Positions 8,589 through 17,170 of a stretch of DNA of 64,000 nucleotides are shown here, piece by piece. Below the pieces are notes generated by a model. The model had not been told where the DNA came from, searched no databases, and saw only the letters and a list, made by a program, of their open reading frames with translations. Each line of letters opens with the position of its first letter. Positions within the stretch are counted from its first letter, which is position 1. Source of the DNA: Chryseobacterium sp. MYb264 (lineage in GTDB: Bacteria > Bacteroidota > Bacteroidia > Flavobacteriales > Weeksellaceae); contig NZ_CP142422.1 of the NCBI RefSeq assembly GCF_035974275.1, positions 4,650,001 through 4,714,000 of the forward strand. The letters are read 5' to 3'. The translations under genes and the position numbers were made by a program.

Positions 8589-10442
8589 ATGGAAAACTTT
8601 TTCAATCAAAATATTTCGTATGATTCTTTGGTCACGTTGTTTAGTAAAGCACCCGTTGCCATGGCTTTGGTAATGGGCGATGATCTTATTATTAACAGTG
8701 CCAATCCTCAGATTTTGGAATTGTGGGGAAGAGACGCTTCTGTGATTGGGAAACCTTTGTTTGAAGCTTTGCCGGAAGTCACTTCGCAAGGTTTTATCGA
8801 ACTTTTTGATAATGTTTACAGAAAAGGTGAAATATTCAACGGAAATAAATGGCCAGTTTTCCTGAATAAATACGGAAATTATGAGGAACATTTTTTCAAT
8901 TTCATCTATGCACCAATTTATAACGATGATAAGAAAATTGTCGGAGTCAGTATTGTGGCAACGGAAGTTACAGAGCAGGTAATTTCTGAACAGAAACTTA
9001 AAGAAAGCGAATACCGTTTTGAAGATTTAATAAAACAATCCGGATATTCTATCGCTATTTACCGTTCCGAGGATCTTTATATTGAATTGGCAAATGAACC
9101 CATGCTGAAAACCTGGGGAAAAGATGCTTCCGTCATTGGAATGAAGCTTGAAGACGCGATTCCTGAATTGGAAGGTCAGCCTTTTATCGGTATTTTAAAA
9201 GATATTTTTAAAACGGGAAAAACCTACACAGCCACTGAAGATGAGGTAAATTTGATCGTTGATGGAAAACTCCAGACCTTTTATTATAACTTTTCGTACA
9301 AACCTCTGAAAAATTCGGCTGGGGAAGTGTATGCCATTCATAATATGGCGGTAAATGTTACAGAACATGTTGCTGCAAGAAAAGAAATTCAGGAAAGTGA
9401 AAAAAAATATCGTGATTTGGCAGATTCTATGCCTCAATTTGTCTGGACCTGCGACAGAGAAGGGAAAATCACGTATATGAATGATAGTTGGTATAGATAC
9501 ATGGGATTCAGTAAAGATGAAGATGCCAATGAAGCCATTCGGAAAATCATCAGGCCAGAAGTTTATCCCAATATCATCGAGATCTGGAAACAAAGTGTAG
9601 AAACCGGAAAACCTTTTGAGGTTGAATATGAATTTAAAGATCCTAAAAATCCAAATACCTATCGCTGGTTTTTAGGGAGAGCGATTGCCAATCTTGACGA
9701 AAATGGTGAAATAAAGCAATGGATAGGCACTTTCACCGATATTGATGATTTTAAACAATTGCAGACTCAAAAAGATAATTTTCTAGGGATTGCAAGTCAT
9801 GAACTGAAAACACCACTTACAAGTTTAAAATTGTATACTCAATATATCGAACAAAATTTACATAAACAAAACGATCTCAAAAACGCTGAGGTTGCCAAAA
9901 GAATGAATTCTCAGATCGATAAACTTACAGATTTAATTAATGATCTTTTGGACGTTACTAAAATTCAGAATGGTAAAATTCAGTTAAATGAATCAGATTT
10001 TGATTTTGATCTGTTGGTGGAAGAAGTCGTTACCGAACAGCAAATGACGGCGAGGCAGCAAATTATTTTCACTAAAAACAGCATCGGAAATGCCGTTGCA
10101 GATCGCCACAGGATTTCTCAGGTAATGAGTAATTTAATCAGTAATGCCATTAAATATTCTCCGGATGCCAATGAAATTCATGTCTCTGCAGAATTGGTAA
10201 ATAGCAATATTAAATTTAGCGTTAAAGATTTCGGAATCGGAATTCCATCTGATAAACAAATAAAAGTTTTTGAACAATATTACCGTGTAAGCGGTACCAA
10301 AGAACATACTTTTCCGGGCTTAGGCTTAGGACTTTATATTTCATCAGAAATCATAAAACGAACAGGCGGAAAAATCTATGTACACTCGGTAGAAGGAAAG
10401 GGGTCTGATTTTTGTTTCGAAATACCTAAAATAAAAAATTAA
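8589..10442 (+). CDS. PAS-domain sensor histidine kinase
   Basis: The 617-residue protein has three PAS/PAC segments (about residues 8-130, 140-265 and 280-395). They are followed by a HisKA dimerisation domain with the phospho-accepting His404 in FLGIASHELKTPLTSL. The ATPase domain follows with N-box NLISNAIKYSP, DFGIGIP and GLGLGLYISSEIIKRTGG. There are no membrane segments, so it senses something in the cytoplasm. The first two PAS domains share a WG(K/R)DASVIG motif, which points to an internal duplication. The response regulator gene starts 2 nt after its stop, so the two form a two-component pair. Confidence 0.93.
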   Translation: MENFFNQNISYDSLVTLFSKAPVAMALVMGDDLIINSANPQILELWGRDASVIGKPLFEALPEVTSQGFIELFDNVYRKGEIFNGNKWPVFLNKYGNYEEHFFNFIYAPIYNDDKKIVGVSIVATEVTEQVISEQKLKESEYRFEDLIKQSGYSIAIYRSEDLYIELANEPMLKTWGKDASVIGMKLEDAIPELEGQPFIGILKDIFKTGKTYTATEDEVNLIVDGKLQTFYYNFSYKPLKNSAGEVYAIHNMAVNVTEHVAARKEIQESEKKYRDLADSMPQFVWTCDREGKITYMNDSWYRYMGFSKDEDANEAIRKIIRPEVYPNIIEIWKQSVETGKPFEVEYEFKDPKNPNTYRWFLGRAIANLDENGEIKQWIGTFTDIDDFKQLQTQKDNFLGIASHELKTPLTSLKLYTQYIEQNLHKQNDLKNAEVAKRMNSQIDKLTDLINDLLDVTKIQNGKIQLNESDFDFDLLVEEVVTEQQMTARQQIIFTKNSIGNAVADRHRISQVMSNLISNAIKYSPDANEIHVSAELVNSNIKFSVKDFGIGIPSDKQIKVFEQYYRVSGTKEHTFPGLGLGLYISSEIIKRTGGKIYVHSVEGKGSDFCFEIPKIKN

Positions 10443-10444
10443 AT

Positions 10445-10813
10445 ATGTCTAGCGCTACACAAATTTTAGTCTTGGATGACAGTCCGGCTATTGTAGATTC
10501 TATCGAAATGATGATGGAGTTTGAAGGATTATCTGTTTCCAAGTTCTATAAAGGCTCAGATATGCTCAATGCGTTGAATCCACAGGCAAAACCCAATGTT
10601 ATTTTGATGGATATGTGGCTGTCTGGTGAAGACGGTAGAGATATTTGCAGAACCATTCGTGCAGATGAAAATTTAAGAGATATTCCCGTGGTTATTATGT
10701 CTGCCAGCCGAGGATTGGAGCAATCTGCACTAGATGCAGGTGCTAATGATTTTATTGCTAAACCTTTTGATATGGATGATATGATCTCGCGCATGAGATC
10801 TTATATTAAATAA
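10445..10813 (+). CDS. Single-domain response regulator
   Basis: The 122 residues form only a receiver domain: acidic pair Asp11-Asp12 (ILVLDDS), phospho-accepting Asp56 (ILMDMW), Ser86 (IMSAS) and Lys106 (FIAKPF). No DNA-binding or enzymatic output domain is present, so it must pass the signal by protein contact or serve in a phosphorelay. It lies 2 nt after the PAS kinase gene and is its obvious partner. Confidence 0.93.
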   Translation: MSSATQILVLDDSPAIVDSIEMMMEFEGLSVSKFYKGSDMLNALNPQAKPNVILMDMWLSGEDGRDICRTIRADENLRDIPVVIMSASRGLEQSALDAGANDFIAKPFDMDDMISRMRSYIK

Positions 10814-10890
10814 TAGCTATTCATTGTTTTGAAATTGAGTGTGTTATAAATGCTTGTATTTCAAAAATTTGAATTCTCCACAGAATACAC

Positions 10891-10898
10891 TAATTTTG
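10891..10898 (+). promoter_or_regulatory. Candidate -7 box of the UvrD/PcrA helicase gene
   Basis: TAATTTTG matches TAnnTTTG. It lies inside the longest possible reading frame (from 10850) and 23 nt before ATG 10922, so it argues for the internal start. Confidence 0.6.
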
Positions 10899-10921
10899 TG
10901 TTCCTAAATTTTTTTTGCAGC

Positions 10922-13255
10922 ATGGAGGATTACTTGAAAGGACTGAATGAATCACAATTTGAAGCCGTTACCACATTACAGGGACCATTGATGGTGCTTG
11001 CGGGAGCCGGTTCCGGGAAAACACGTGTTTTAACGATGCGTATTGCTCATTTAATTACAAACGGCATCGATCCTTTCAATATTCTGGCACTTACCTTTAC
11101 CAATAAGGCGGCAAAAGAAATGAAAGAACGTATTGCCAAAGTCGTAGGACAAAGCAATGCGAGAAGCCTTTGGATGGGTACTTTTCACTCCGTTTTTGCA
11201 AGAATCCTGAGAAGTGAGGCGCATTATTTAGGCTATCCTTCCAATTTTACCATTTACGATCAGCAGGACGCTTTAAATGTTATCAAAAAAGTGTTGAAAG
11301 ACATGAATATTGATGCTGATTTGTATAAACCTAAAAAAGTTCAGGCAAGAATTTCGACCTATAAAAATAACCTGATCACGGTAAAAGCGTATTACAACAA
11401 TCCCGAATTAATGGAAGCTGATGAAAAAGCAAACATGAAATTTATCGGACAGATTTATCAAAAATATGTTGAACAATGTTTCAAAAACGGTTCCATGGAT
11501 TTTGATGATCTTTTGTTGAAAACCAATGAATTATTGACGCGTTTTCCTGAAGTTTTAGCTAAATATCAAGACAGATTCAGATATATTTTGGTGGATGAGT
11601 ACCAGGATACGAACCACTCGCAGTATTTAATTGTAAAAGCTTTAGCTTCAAAATTCGAAAATATTTGTGTGGTAGGAGATGATGCACAATCCATCTATTC
11701 TTTCCGTGGGGCGAATATTTACAATATCTTAAACTTTAAAAAAGATTATCCTGATGCTGTTACGGTTTCTTTGGAGCAAAATTACCGTTCTACGCAGAAT
11801 ATCGTAAACGCAGCCAATGTGGTGATTGCCAAAAACCTTCAGCAGTTCAAGAAAAATGTTTTCAGTGAAAATGAAGAAGGTGAAAAAATAAAAGTTTACC
11901 GTTCAATGTCTGATGCCGACGAAGCCAATTTCGTTGCCGGAAATATCTGGGAAATCAGAAACCGTGAGCAGAGAAAATACAGCGATTTTGCAATTTTGTA
12001 CCGAACCAACTCTCAAACGCGTGCTTTTGAAGATGCGTTGAGACGTAAAAATATTCCATATAAAGTGTATGGAGGTTTGTCATTTTACCAAAGAAAAGAG
12101 GTTAAAGATTTGATCGGATACCTGCGTCTTTTGGTAAATGAAAATGATTCTGAAGCCTTAATGAGGATCATTAATTATCCGACAAGAGGAATTGGAGATA
12201 CAACACAGAATAAACTTATTGTTTTTGCAGATTCTCAAAATCTTCCAGTTTCTAAAGTATTGGATAGCCTTCCGATTTATGCTCCGCAATTAGGCTTTAA
12301 TAATGGAGTTTTAAATAAATTGAATGATTTCTGGTCGATGATCAAAGCATTTCAGGTATTATTAAAAACTGAAACGGCTTATAATGTGGCGATGGAAGTG
12401 GCAAAGCGAAGTGGTTTGATCAAATTTTTAAAAGACGATCAGACGCCGGAAGGTATTTCCCGTGTGGAAAACGTTCAGGAATTGATGAACTCTATGCAGG
12501 GTTTCATCGAAGAACAAATGCAGCTGGAAGACGGAGATCCGAGTTTACCGAATTTCCTTGAAAACATCGCTCTTTCTGCAGATACTCAGAAGAAAGATGA
12601 TGAAGATGATATGGTTTCTTTAATGACGATTCACCTTTCAAAAGGACTGGAGTTTCCGGTTGTGAATCTGGTTGGTTTGGAAGAAAATCTTTTCCCGAGC
12701 TTCATGAGCTCTACAACCAGAGAAGATTTGGAAGAAGAAAGGCGTTTGTTTTACGTGGCTTTAACGAGAGCGGAAAAACAGGTTTTCTTTTCGTATGCCG
12801 TTTCCCGTTTTCAGTGGGGAAAAATTACCGATGCCGAGCCTTCACGATTTTTAAGTGAAATTGATGAACAATATATAGAATTTGTAAATCCGGCAATTGA
12901 GAAGCGTTTTATTAACAATTCTGGGGTAAAATCCAATATTTTCGACGAGCATCCTTCTGAAATGAGAAGCTTCAAAAAAGTAGAAAAGAAGACTATTGAG
13001 AGAAGTGATAGTTCTAAACCTATTGCTGAACCTCGCAAACTGAAACCGGTAAGCACTGCAAAAATCATTAACCCAAGCGGAGCTTCTTCGCAGGATATTA
13101 TTGTGGGAGACAGAGTACGTCATGACAGATTCGGGATTGGGGAAGTCACTTTCCTGGATGGAACAGATCCACAAAATATCAAGGCTAAAGTGGTGTTCCA
13201 ACATGAAGGAGAAAAAAATCTGATCTTAAAATTCGCGAAACTTACCAAGATTTAA
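10922..13255 (+). CDS. pcrA: UvrD/PcrA-type ATP-dependent DNA helicase
   Basis: A superfamily 1A 3'-5' helicase used in nucleotide-excision and mismatch repair and in clearing recombination intermediates. From Met10922 the protein is 777 residues. Walker A is AGAGSGKT (27-34). Motif Ia is ALTFTNKAAKEM, motif II is LVDEYQDTN and motif III is VVGDDAQSIYSFRGA. Motif IV contains LEQNYRS, and motifs V and VI contain MTIHLSKGLEFP and VALTRAEK. The C-terminal tail (VGDRVRHDRFGIGEV) is the Tudor-like RNA-polymerase-contact segment typical of PcrA. The frame could open at 10850, but a promoter lies within that extension. The IS5 element starts 5 bp after the stop codon. Confidence 0.94.
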   Translation: MEDYLKGLNESQFEAVTTLQGPLMVLAGAGSGKTRVLTMRIAHLITNGIDPFNILALTFTNKAAKEMKERIAKVVGQSNARSLWMGTFHSVFARILRSEAHYLGYPSNFTIYDQQDALNVIKKVLKDMNIDADLYKPKKVQARISTYKNNLITVKAYYNNPELMEADEKANMKFIGQIYQKYVEQCFKNGSMDFDDLLLKTNELLTRFPEVLAKYQDRFRYILVDEYQDTNHSQYLIVKALASKFENICVVGDDAQSIYSFRGANIYNILNFKKDYPDAVTVSLEQNYRSTQNIVNAANVVIAKNLQQFKKNVFSENEEGEKIKVYRSMSDADEANFVAGNIWEIRNREQRKYSDFAILYRTNSQTRAFEDALRRKNIPYKVYGGLSFYQRKEVKDLIGYLRLLVNENDSEALMRIINYPTRGIGDTTQNKLIVFADSQNLPVSKVLDSLPIYAPQLGFNNGVLNKLNDFWSMIKAFQVLLKTETAYNVAMEVAKRSGLIKFLKDDQTPEGISRVENVQELMNSMQGFIEEQMQLEDGDPSLPNFLENIALSADTQKKDDEDDMVSLMTIHLSKGLEFPVVNLVGLEENLFPSFMSSTTREDLEEERRLFYVALTRAEKQVFFSYAVSRFQWGKITDAEPSRFLSEIDEQYIEFVNPAIEKRFINNSGVKSNIFDEHPSEMRSFKKVEKKTIERSDSSKPIAEPRKLKPVSTAKIINPSGASSQDIIVGDRVRHDRFGIGEVTFLDGTDPQNIKAKVVFQHEGEKNLILKFAKLTKI

Positions 13256-13260
13256 GCTTA

Positions 13261-13278
13261 GAAGTCATTTAAACTTTT
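13261..13278 (+). repeat. Left terminal inverted repeat of the IS
   Basis: GAAGTCATTTAAACTTTT, an exact inverse of 14158-14175. The pairing may extend by one base outward. Confidence 0.92.
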
Positions 13279-13289
13279 AATATAAAAAA

Positions 13290-13337
13290 CGGCTTGTTTA
13301 TTTTTGTGTTGCGAAACATAAAAAACAAATCAAGCCG
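13290..13337 (+). promoter_or_regulatory. Hairpin covering the transposase promoter and abutting its start codon
   Basis: CGGCTTG (13290-13296) pairs with CAAGCCG (13331-13337), which touches the ATG at 13338. Between them further T/A pairs and TGTT/AACA close on the tetraloop GCGA (13311-13314), which fits GNRA. A -7 box, TATTTTTG, lies at 13299-13306 in the 5' arm. An mRNA starting from it would begin near the loop and lack the 5' arm, while read-through RNA from the helicase gene would carry both arms. Confidence 0.65.
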
Positions 13338-14171
13338 ATGATGTACCAAGTACTAGACAAAGATATAATAGAAAATGAAATAGTACCTAATCTTCCTAAG
13401 CCAAAACGAGGATTTTTTCCCAAAGCCCCTCTTGCTGAAATAGTAAATTGCATATTATACAAACTGAAAACAGGGGTTCAATGGGCTTATTTACCTGTAA
13501 AAAGTCTTTTTGCAGAGAATGTTTTGACCTATCAAAGTGTTTTCTATCATTTTCGTAAATGGTGTGTAAAAAATATTTGGCAAGATTGCTGGATAAAGCT
13601 ATTATCAAAAAATAAATCGAAATTAGATTTATCCAGTGCAGATTTAGACGGGAGTCATACATCAGCATTACGGGGAGGAGAAGAGGTCGCTTATCAAGGG
13701 CGTAAAAAGAGAAAGACCACTACTTCGCTTTATTTTACAGATAGACAGGGACTTCCTTTAGCAATGTCAGACCCTATTGCAGGAAATCATAATGATCTGT
13801 ATCATATTGAAATCTATTTTGATCAGATCACTCAAACATTAGAAAAGGCAGATATTGCTGTAAAGGGATTATTTATGAATGCTGATGCAGGGTTTGATGC
13901 TCAAAACTTCAGAAAGCATTGTGAAAATAAAGATATCATAGCAAATATTGCTTTCAATAAGCGTAATGGCTCAGATACAGACGAGATTTATTTTGATGAG
14001 CTTTTATACCATCAAAGATATACTATAGAAAGAACAAATGCTTGGTTAGACAGCTTTAGATCATTGCTCAATAGGTTTGATACTACTGTATCTAGTTGGA
14101 AATCTTTTAATTATCTAGCATTTATGGTCATTGCACTAAGAAAGTTTTATAACACAAAAAAGTTTAAATGA
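13338..14171 (+). CDS. IS5-family transposase (DDE)
   Basis: The 277-residue protein has the IS5 layout: an N-terminal DUF4096-like segment with FPKAPLAEIVNCILYKLKTG and QWAYLP, then a DDE RNase H-like domain. The likely catalytic residues are Asp in SADLDGSHT, Asp in MNADAGFD, and Glu in YTIERTNAWLD. It cuts and pastes the element by binding the 18-bp terminal repeats. Two ATG codons in tandem open the frame; the first touches the hairpin. The stop codon TGA falls in the right terminal repeat. No frameshift is present, so the protein should be full-length. Confidence 0.93.
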   Translation: MMYQVLDKDIIENEIVPNLPKPKRGFFPKAPLAEIVNCILYKLKTGVQWAYLPVKSLFAENVLTYQSVFYHFRKWCVKNIWQDCWIKLLSKNKSKLDLSSADLDGSHTSALRGGEEVAYQGRKKRKTTTSLYFTDRQGLPLAMSDPIAGNHNDLYHIEIYFDQITQTLEKADIAVKGLFMNADAGFDAQNFRKHCENKDIIANIAFNKRNGSDTDEIYFDELLYHQRYTIERTNAWLDSFRSLLNRFDTTVSSWKSFNYLAFMVIALRKFYNTKKFK

Positions 14172-14175
14172 CTTC
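14158..14175 (-). repeat. Right terminal inverted repeat of the IS
   Basis: Inverse copy of 13261-13278, followed by the second TTA of the target duplication. It contains the transposase stop codon. Confidence 0.92.
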
Positions 14176-14217
14176 TTAATTTTCTTAAAAATAGAATTAA
14201 ACTATTAACACTTTTTA

Positions 14218-14256
14218 TAATTTATTAGTCTATTGTTTTTGTGGACTAATAAATTA
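14218..14256. promoter_or_regulatory. Perfect dyad over the TonB receptor promoter (operator candidate)
   Basis: TAATTTATTAGTC (14218-14230) and GACTAATAAATTA (14244-14256) are exact inverses with 13 nt between. The -33 TTTG lies in the spacer and the right arm fills most of the gap to the -7 box, so a bound dimer would block RNA polymerase. In RNA it could also fold as a hairpin. Confidence 0.6.
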
Positions 14257-14268
14257 GACTTACATTTG
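14238..14268 (+). promoter_or_regulatory. Promoter of the first TonB-dependent receptor gene
   Basis: TTTG (14238-14241), a 19-nt spacer and TACATTTG (14261-14268) match the Bacteroidota consensus. The start codon is 44 nt downstream of the -7 box. Confidence 0.7.
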
Positions 14269-14312
14269 TCCACTTAAAAAAACATAAATCAAATAATTTA
14301 ACTGGAAAGTGT

Positions 14313-17048
14313 ATGCTAAATAGAAAGACAGTTTTTTCGGCTTCAGTCTTATTTTTCTTAGGAACTTACGCCTATGCTCAGGAAAAAGAACCTGTGCAAA
14401 AAGATACGGTGAAGACGGCAAATGTAGAAGAAGTGGTAATTTTAGGTTCACGAGGCGGGGCAAGGTCTAAAACAGACAGTCCGGTTCCTGTGGATGTTTT
14501 CAATCTTAAAGAATCTTCGGTAGTTTTACCTCAAACCAATATTTCTCAAATTTTAAATGCGGTAGCGCCTTCGTTTACTTCAACCATTCAGACTAATGCG
14601 GATGGGACGGATCATTTGGATCCTGCACAGCTAAGAGGTTTGGGACCGGATCAGGTTTTGGTTTTGGTGAATGGTAAAAGACGTCATACCTCGGCATTAG
14701 TGAATGTAAACGGTTCTCCGGGAAGAGGAACGGTAGGAACAGATTTGAATGCCATTCCTTCTTTTGCACTGAACAGAATTGAAGTTTTAAGAGATGGAGC
14801 TTCCGCTCAGTATGGATCTGACGCAATTGCCGGAGTTATCAATTTAGAATTGAAAAGAGACACCGGAAAATTGGCAGGCCAGGTTTCTTATGGTGGAAAT
14901 CTTACGCCGACAGCGAATGATCACACGGGAGATTTTGACGGTCAGAATATTCAGATTGATTTGAACTACGGAAATAAAATTGGGAAAAAAGGTGGTTTTT
15001 ATAATATTACCTGGACGTCTCAATTCAGAAATCCTACCTATAGAGCAGGTACTGAAAGCGGAACTATTTTTAATGCTTATAATGCCATTGAAAAACGTGC
15101 TTTAAATGATGGCGTGAATCTTTCTTCATTATTTACGAATATAAATACAACACCCAACTCCTCGCAATTGGTAGATTATATTCACCAGTATGCTCAGGGA
15201 GTAGATTATTTCTCATCCGCTTTTCAAAGCCAAATTCAGGGTGCAAATACCATTTCTGCTTTACAGGGGCTTTTAACCCAAGATGTGACGAATCAGGAAT
15301 TGGATGCAAGAGGATTGACGAGAAAAGATTTCAATATGCAGGTGGGGCAGTCTAAGCTGAATAACCATCAGCTTTTTGCCAATATTGAAATTCCAATTAA
15401 TGATAACTGGAAAGTGTATACTTTTGGAGGTTATAGTTTCAGAAGTGGAACTTCGGGTGGTTTCTACAGACGACCAAACCAAAGCAGAACGTTCACGGGG
15501 CAGTATATCAACGGATATTTGCCACAAATCGGGACCGATATTCAGGATTTATCACTTTCTACTGGAATTAAAGGAGATTGGAATGGTTGGAATGTAGACT
15601 TCAGTAATACATTCGGACAAAACTCTTTTGATTATAATATACAAAATACAGGAAATACCTCGCTGAGATTTAATTCTCCGAATGAGTTTAATGCAGGTGG
15701 TTTACGTTTCTCTCAGAATACCATCAATTTAGATTTTTCTAAAAAATATGATGTGTGGAGTGGAATCAATGTAGCATTCGGAGCAGAGCACCGTTATGAA
15801 AATTTCAAAATTACGGCGGGTGAAGAGGCTTCTTATTCAACCTATGATGCCAACGGAAATATTTGGGATGGCTCATCTACAAGACCAACAGATTTCTTCG
15901 GAAATGTTTTGGCAGGAAGTTCGCAGGTTTTTGCTGGATTCAGACCAGAAAATGCAGTGAACAAAAACAGGCAATCCGTTGCAGGATATGCCGATGTTGA
16001 ATTAAACTTCACCGATTGGTTGTTGGTAGATGCTGCAGCTAGGTATGAAAATTATTCAGATTTTGGATCTACATTTAATTATAAATTAGCTTCGAGAATT
16101 AAACTGGCAGATAATTTAAACTTCAGATTTGCAGGTTCTACAGGCTTCAGAGCGCCTTCTATTCACCAGATTTATTATAATGTAACTTCTACACTGTTTA
16201 CAAACAATCAATTGTTGGAAGTAGGAACTTTTAGTAATGATTCAAAAATTGCAGGATTACTGGGAATTCCTAAATTAAAACAGGAAACTTCAAAATCGGT
16301 AAGCGCAGGATTTACCTATAGAATTCCAGCTGCAAGTATTACGTTAACGGCAGATGGGTATTTTACAAGAATTAATGACAGAGTAATTCTTACTGATCAA
16401 TTTACCAGAGCGAATGTTCCTACAGCGGCTCAAGATGCTTTTGATGCAGCTGGCGTAAATGCAGGACAATTTTTTGCAAATGCCATTGATACAGAAACAA
16501 AAGGTTTAGATATTGTCATTGCTCATAATACACGATTTTCAGGAGTTAAATTGGATAACAGTTTTGCGATTAATTTAAACCAGACCAGAAGAGTAGGAGG
16601 TATTCATTCTTCGGGATTATTGCAGTCTTCAAATTTAGAAAGCACATTCTTTTCTGAAAAATCAAGAGTGTATCTGGAAGAAGCGGTTCCGCGGGTAAAA
16701 GCAAGTTTATCTCATAATTTATCTTGGAGAGGAGCAACTTTCTATCTTAGAAATACCTATTTCGGAAAAGTGACCGGAGCGGATATCATCGATGCCAACG
16801 GAGACGGGATAATAGGAGTTAATGAGCATCAGCAGATCACTGCAAAAATCATTACCGATGTTTCTGTAGCCTATCAGTTTACAAAAAATGTTGGTCTAAC
16901 GCTTGGGGTTAATAATCTTTTTGATATTTATCCAACGAAAAACTTACCGGCTTCTACAAATAATGATCAGTTTATCTATTCGCGTTCTACATCGCAGTTT
17001 GGACAAAACGGAAGATATGTCTTTTCAAGACTGAACTTTAATTTTTAA
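14313..17048 (+). CDS. TonB-dependent outer-membrane receptor
   Basis: The 911-residue protein has a signal peptide ending near AYAQ, a TonB-box-like segment (VEEVVILGS) and a plug domain. The plug contains the conserved QLRGLGPDQVLVLVNGKRRH and LNRIEVLRDGASAQYGSDAI. A long beta-barrel follows and ends in an aromatic residue (FSRLNFNF), as needed for outer-membrane insertion. There is no carboxypeptidase-like N-terminal domain and no SusD partner, so it looks like a siderophore- or metal-complex-type receptor rather than a glycan SusC. The substrate is unknown. The promoter carries a strong dyad, and the IS lies just upstream. Confidence 0.9.
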   Translation: MLNRKTVFSASVLFFLGTYAYAQEKEPVQKDTVKTANVEEVVILGSRGGARSKTDSPVPVDVFNLKESSVVLPQTNISQILNAVAPSFTSTIQTNADGTDHLDPAQLRGLGPDQVLVLVNGKRRHTSALVNVNGSPGRGTVGTDLNAIPSFALNRIEVLRDGASAQYGSDAIAGVINLELKRDTGKLAGQVSYGGNLTPTANDHTGDFDGQNIQIDLNYGNKIGKKGGFYNITWTSQFRNPTYRAGTESGTIFNAYNAIEKRALNDGVNLSSLFTNINTTPNSSQLVDYIHQYAQGVDYFSSAFQSQIQGANTISALQGLLTQDVTNQELDARGLTRKDFNMQVGQSKLNNHQLFANIEIPINDNWKVYTFGGYSFRSGTSGGFYRRPNQSRTFTGQYINGYLPQIGTDIQDLSLSTGIKGDWNGWNVDFSNTFGQNSFDYNIQNTGNTSLRFNSPNEFNAGGLRFSQNTINLDFSKKYDVWSGINVAFGAEHRYENFKITAGEEASYSTYDANGNIWDGSSTRPTDFFGNVLAGSSQVFAGFRPENAVNKNRQSVAGYADVELNFTDWLLVDAAARYENYSDFGSTFNYKLASRIKLADNLNFRFAGSTGFRAPSIHQIYYNVTSTLFTNNQLLEVGTFSNDSKIAGLLGIPKLKQETSKSVSAGFTYRIPAASITLTADGYFTRINDRVILTDQFTRANVPTAAQDAFDAAGVNAGQFFANAIDTETKGLDIVIAHNTRFSGVKLDNSFAINLNQTRRVGGIHSSGLLQSSNLESTFFSEKSRVYLEEAVPRVKASLSHNLSWRGATFYLRNTYFGKVTGADIIDANGDGIIGVNEHQQITAKIITDVSVAYQFTKNVGLTLGVNNLFDIYPTKNLPASTNNDQFIYSRSTSQFGQNGRYVFSRLNFNF

Positions 17049-17071
17049 ATATGTTTTAAAAATTTCTTCGG

Positions 17072-17104
17072 AACGGATTCAGATTTATTTGAATCCGTTT
17101 TGTT
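17072..17104 (+). terminator. Terminator of the TonB receptor gene
   Basis: AACGGATTC and GAATCCGTT pair around AGATTTATTT, followed by a T-rich run, about 25 nt after the stop codon. Confidence 0.75.
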
Positions 17105-17116
17105 TTATAAAAAAGC

Positions 17117-17136
17117 CTGTTCCAAAAATGGAACAG
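17117..17136 (-). terminator. Terminator of the NagB-fusion gene
   Basis: CTGTTCC and GGAACAG pair around a 6-nt loop. On the minus strand the stem is followed by GCTTTTTT. It lies 35 nt past the stop of the minus-strand gene. Confidence 0.7.
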
Positions 17137-17170
17137 ACTAAAAAAAATAAAAATTGTTATACAGTCATCA

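Larger units (their letters stand above)
13261..14175 (+). mobile_element. Complete IS5-family insertion sequence (915 bp)
   Basis: The element is bounded by perfect 18-bp terminal inverted repeats (GAAGTCATTTAAACTTTT at 13261-13278 and its complement at 14158-14175). It is flanked by a TTA direct repeat at 13258-13260 and 14176-14178. A 3-bp TNA duplication fits the IS1031/IS427-type groups of IS5. It carries one intact transposase gene whose stop codon lies inside the right repeat. Perfect ends and an intact gene suggest a recent, possibly active insertion. It sits between the helicase gene and a TonB receptor gene and breaks neither frame. Confidence 0.92.

Noticed and set aside
10850..10921. 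Upstream extension of the helicase frame
   Set aside because: A -7 box at 10891-10898 lies inside it, and the first 24 residues do not match PcrA/UvrD proteins.
14169..14312. Second, decayed IS copy between the IS and the TonB receptor
   Set aside because: The dyad at 14218-14256 shares no sequence with the IS ends.
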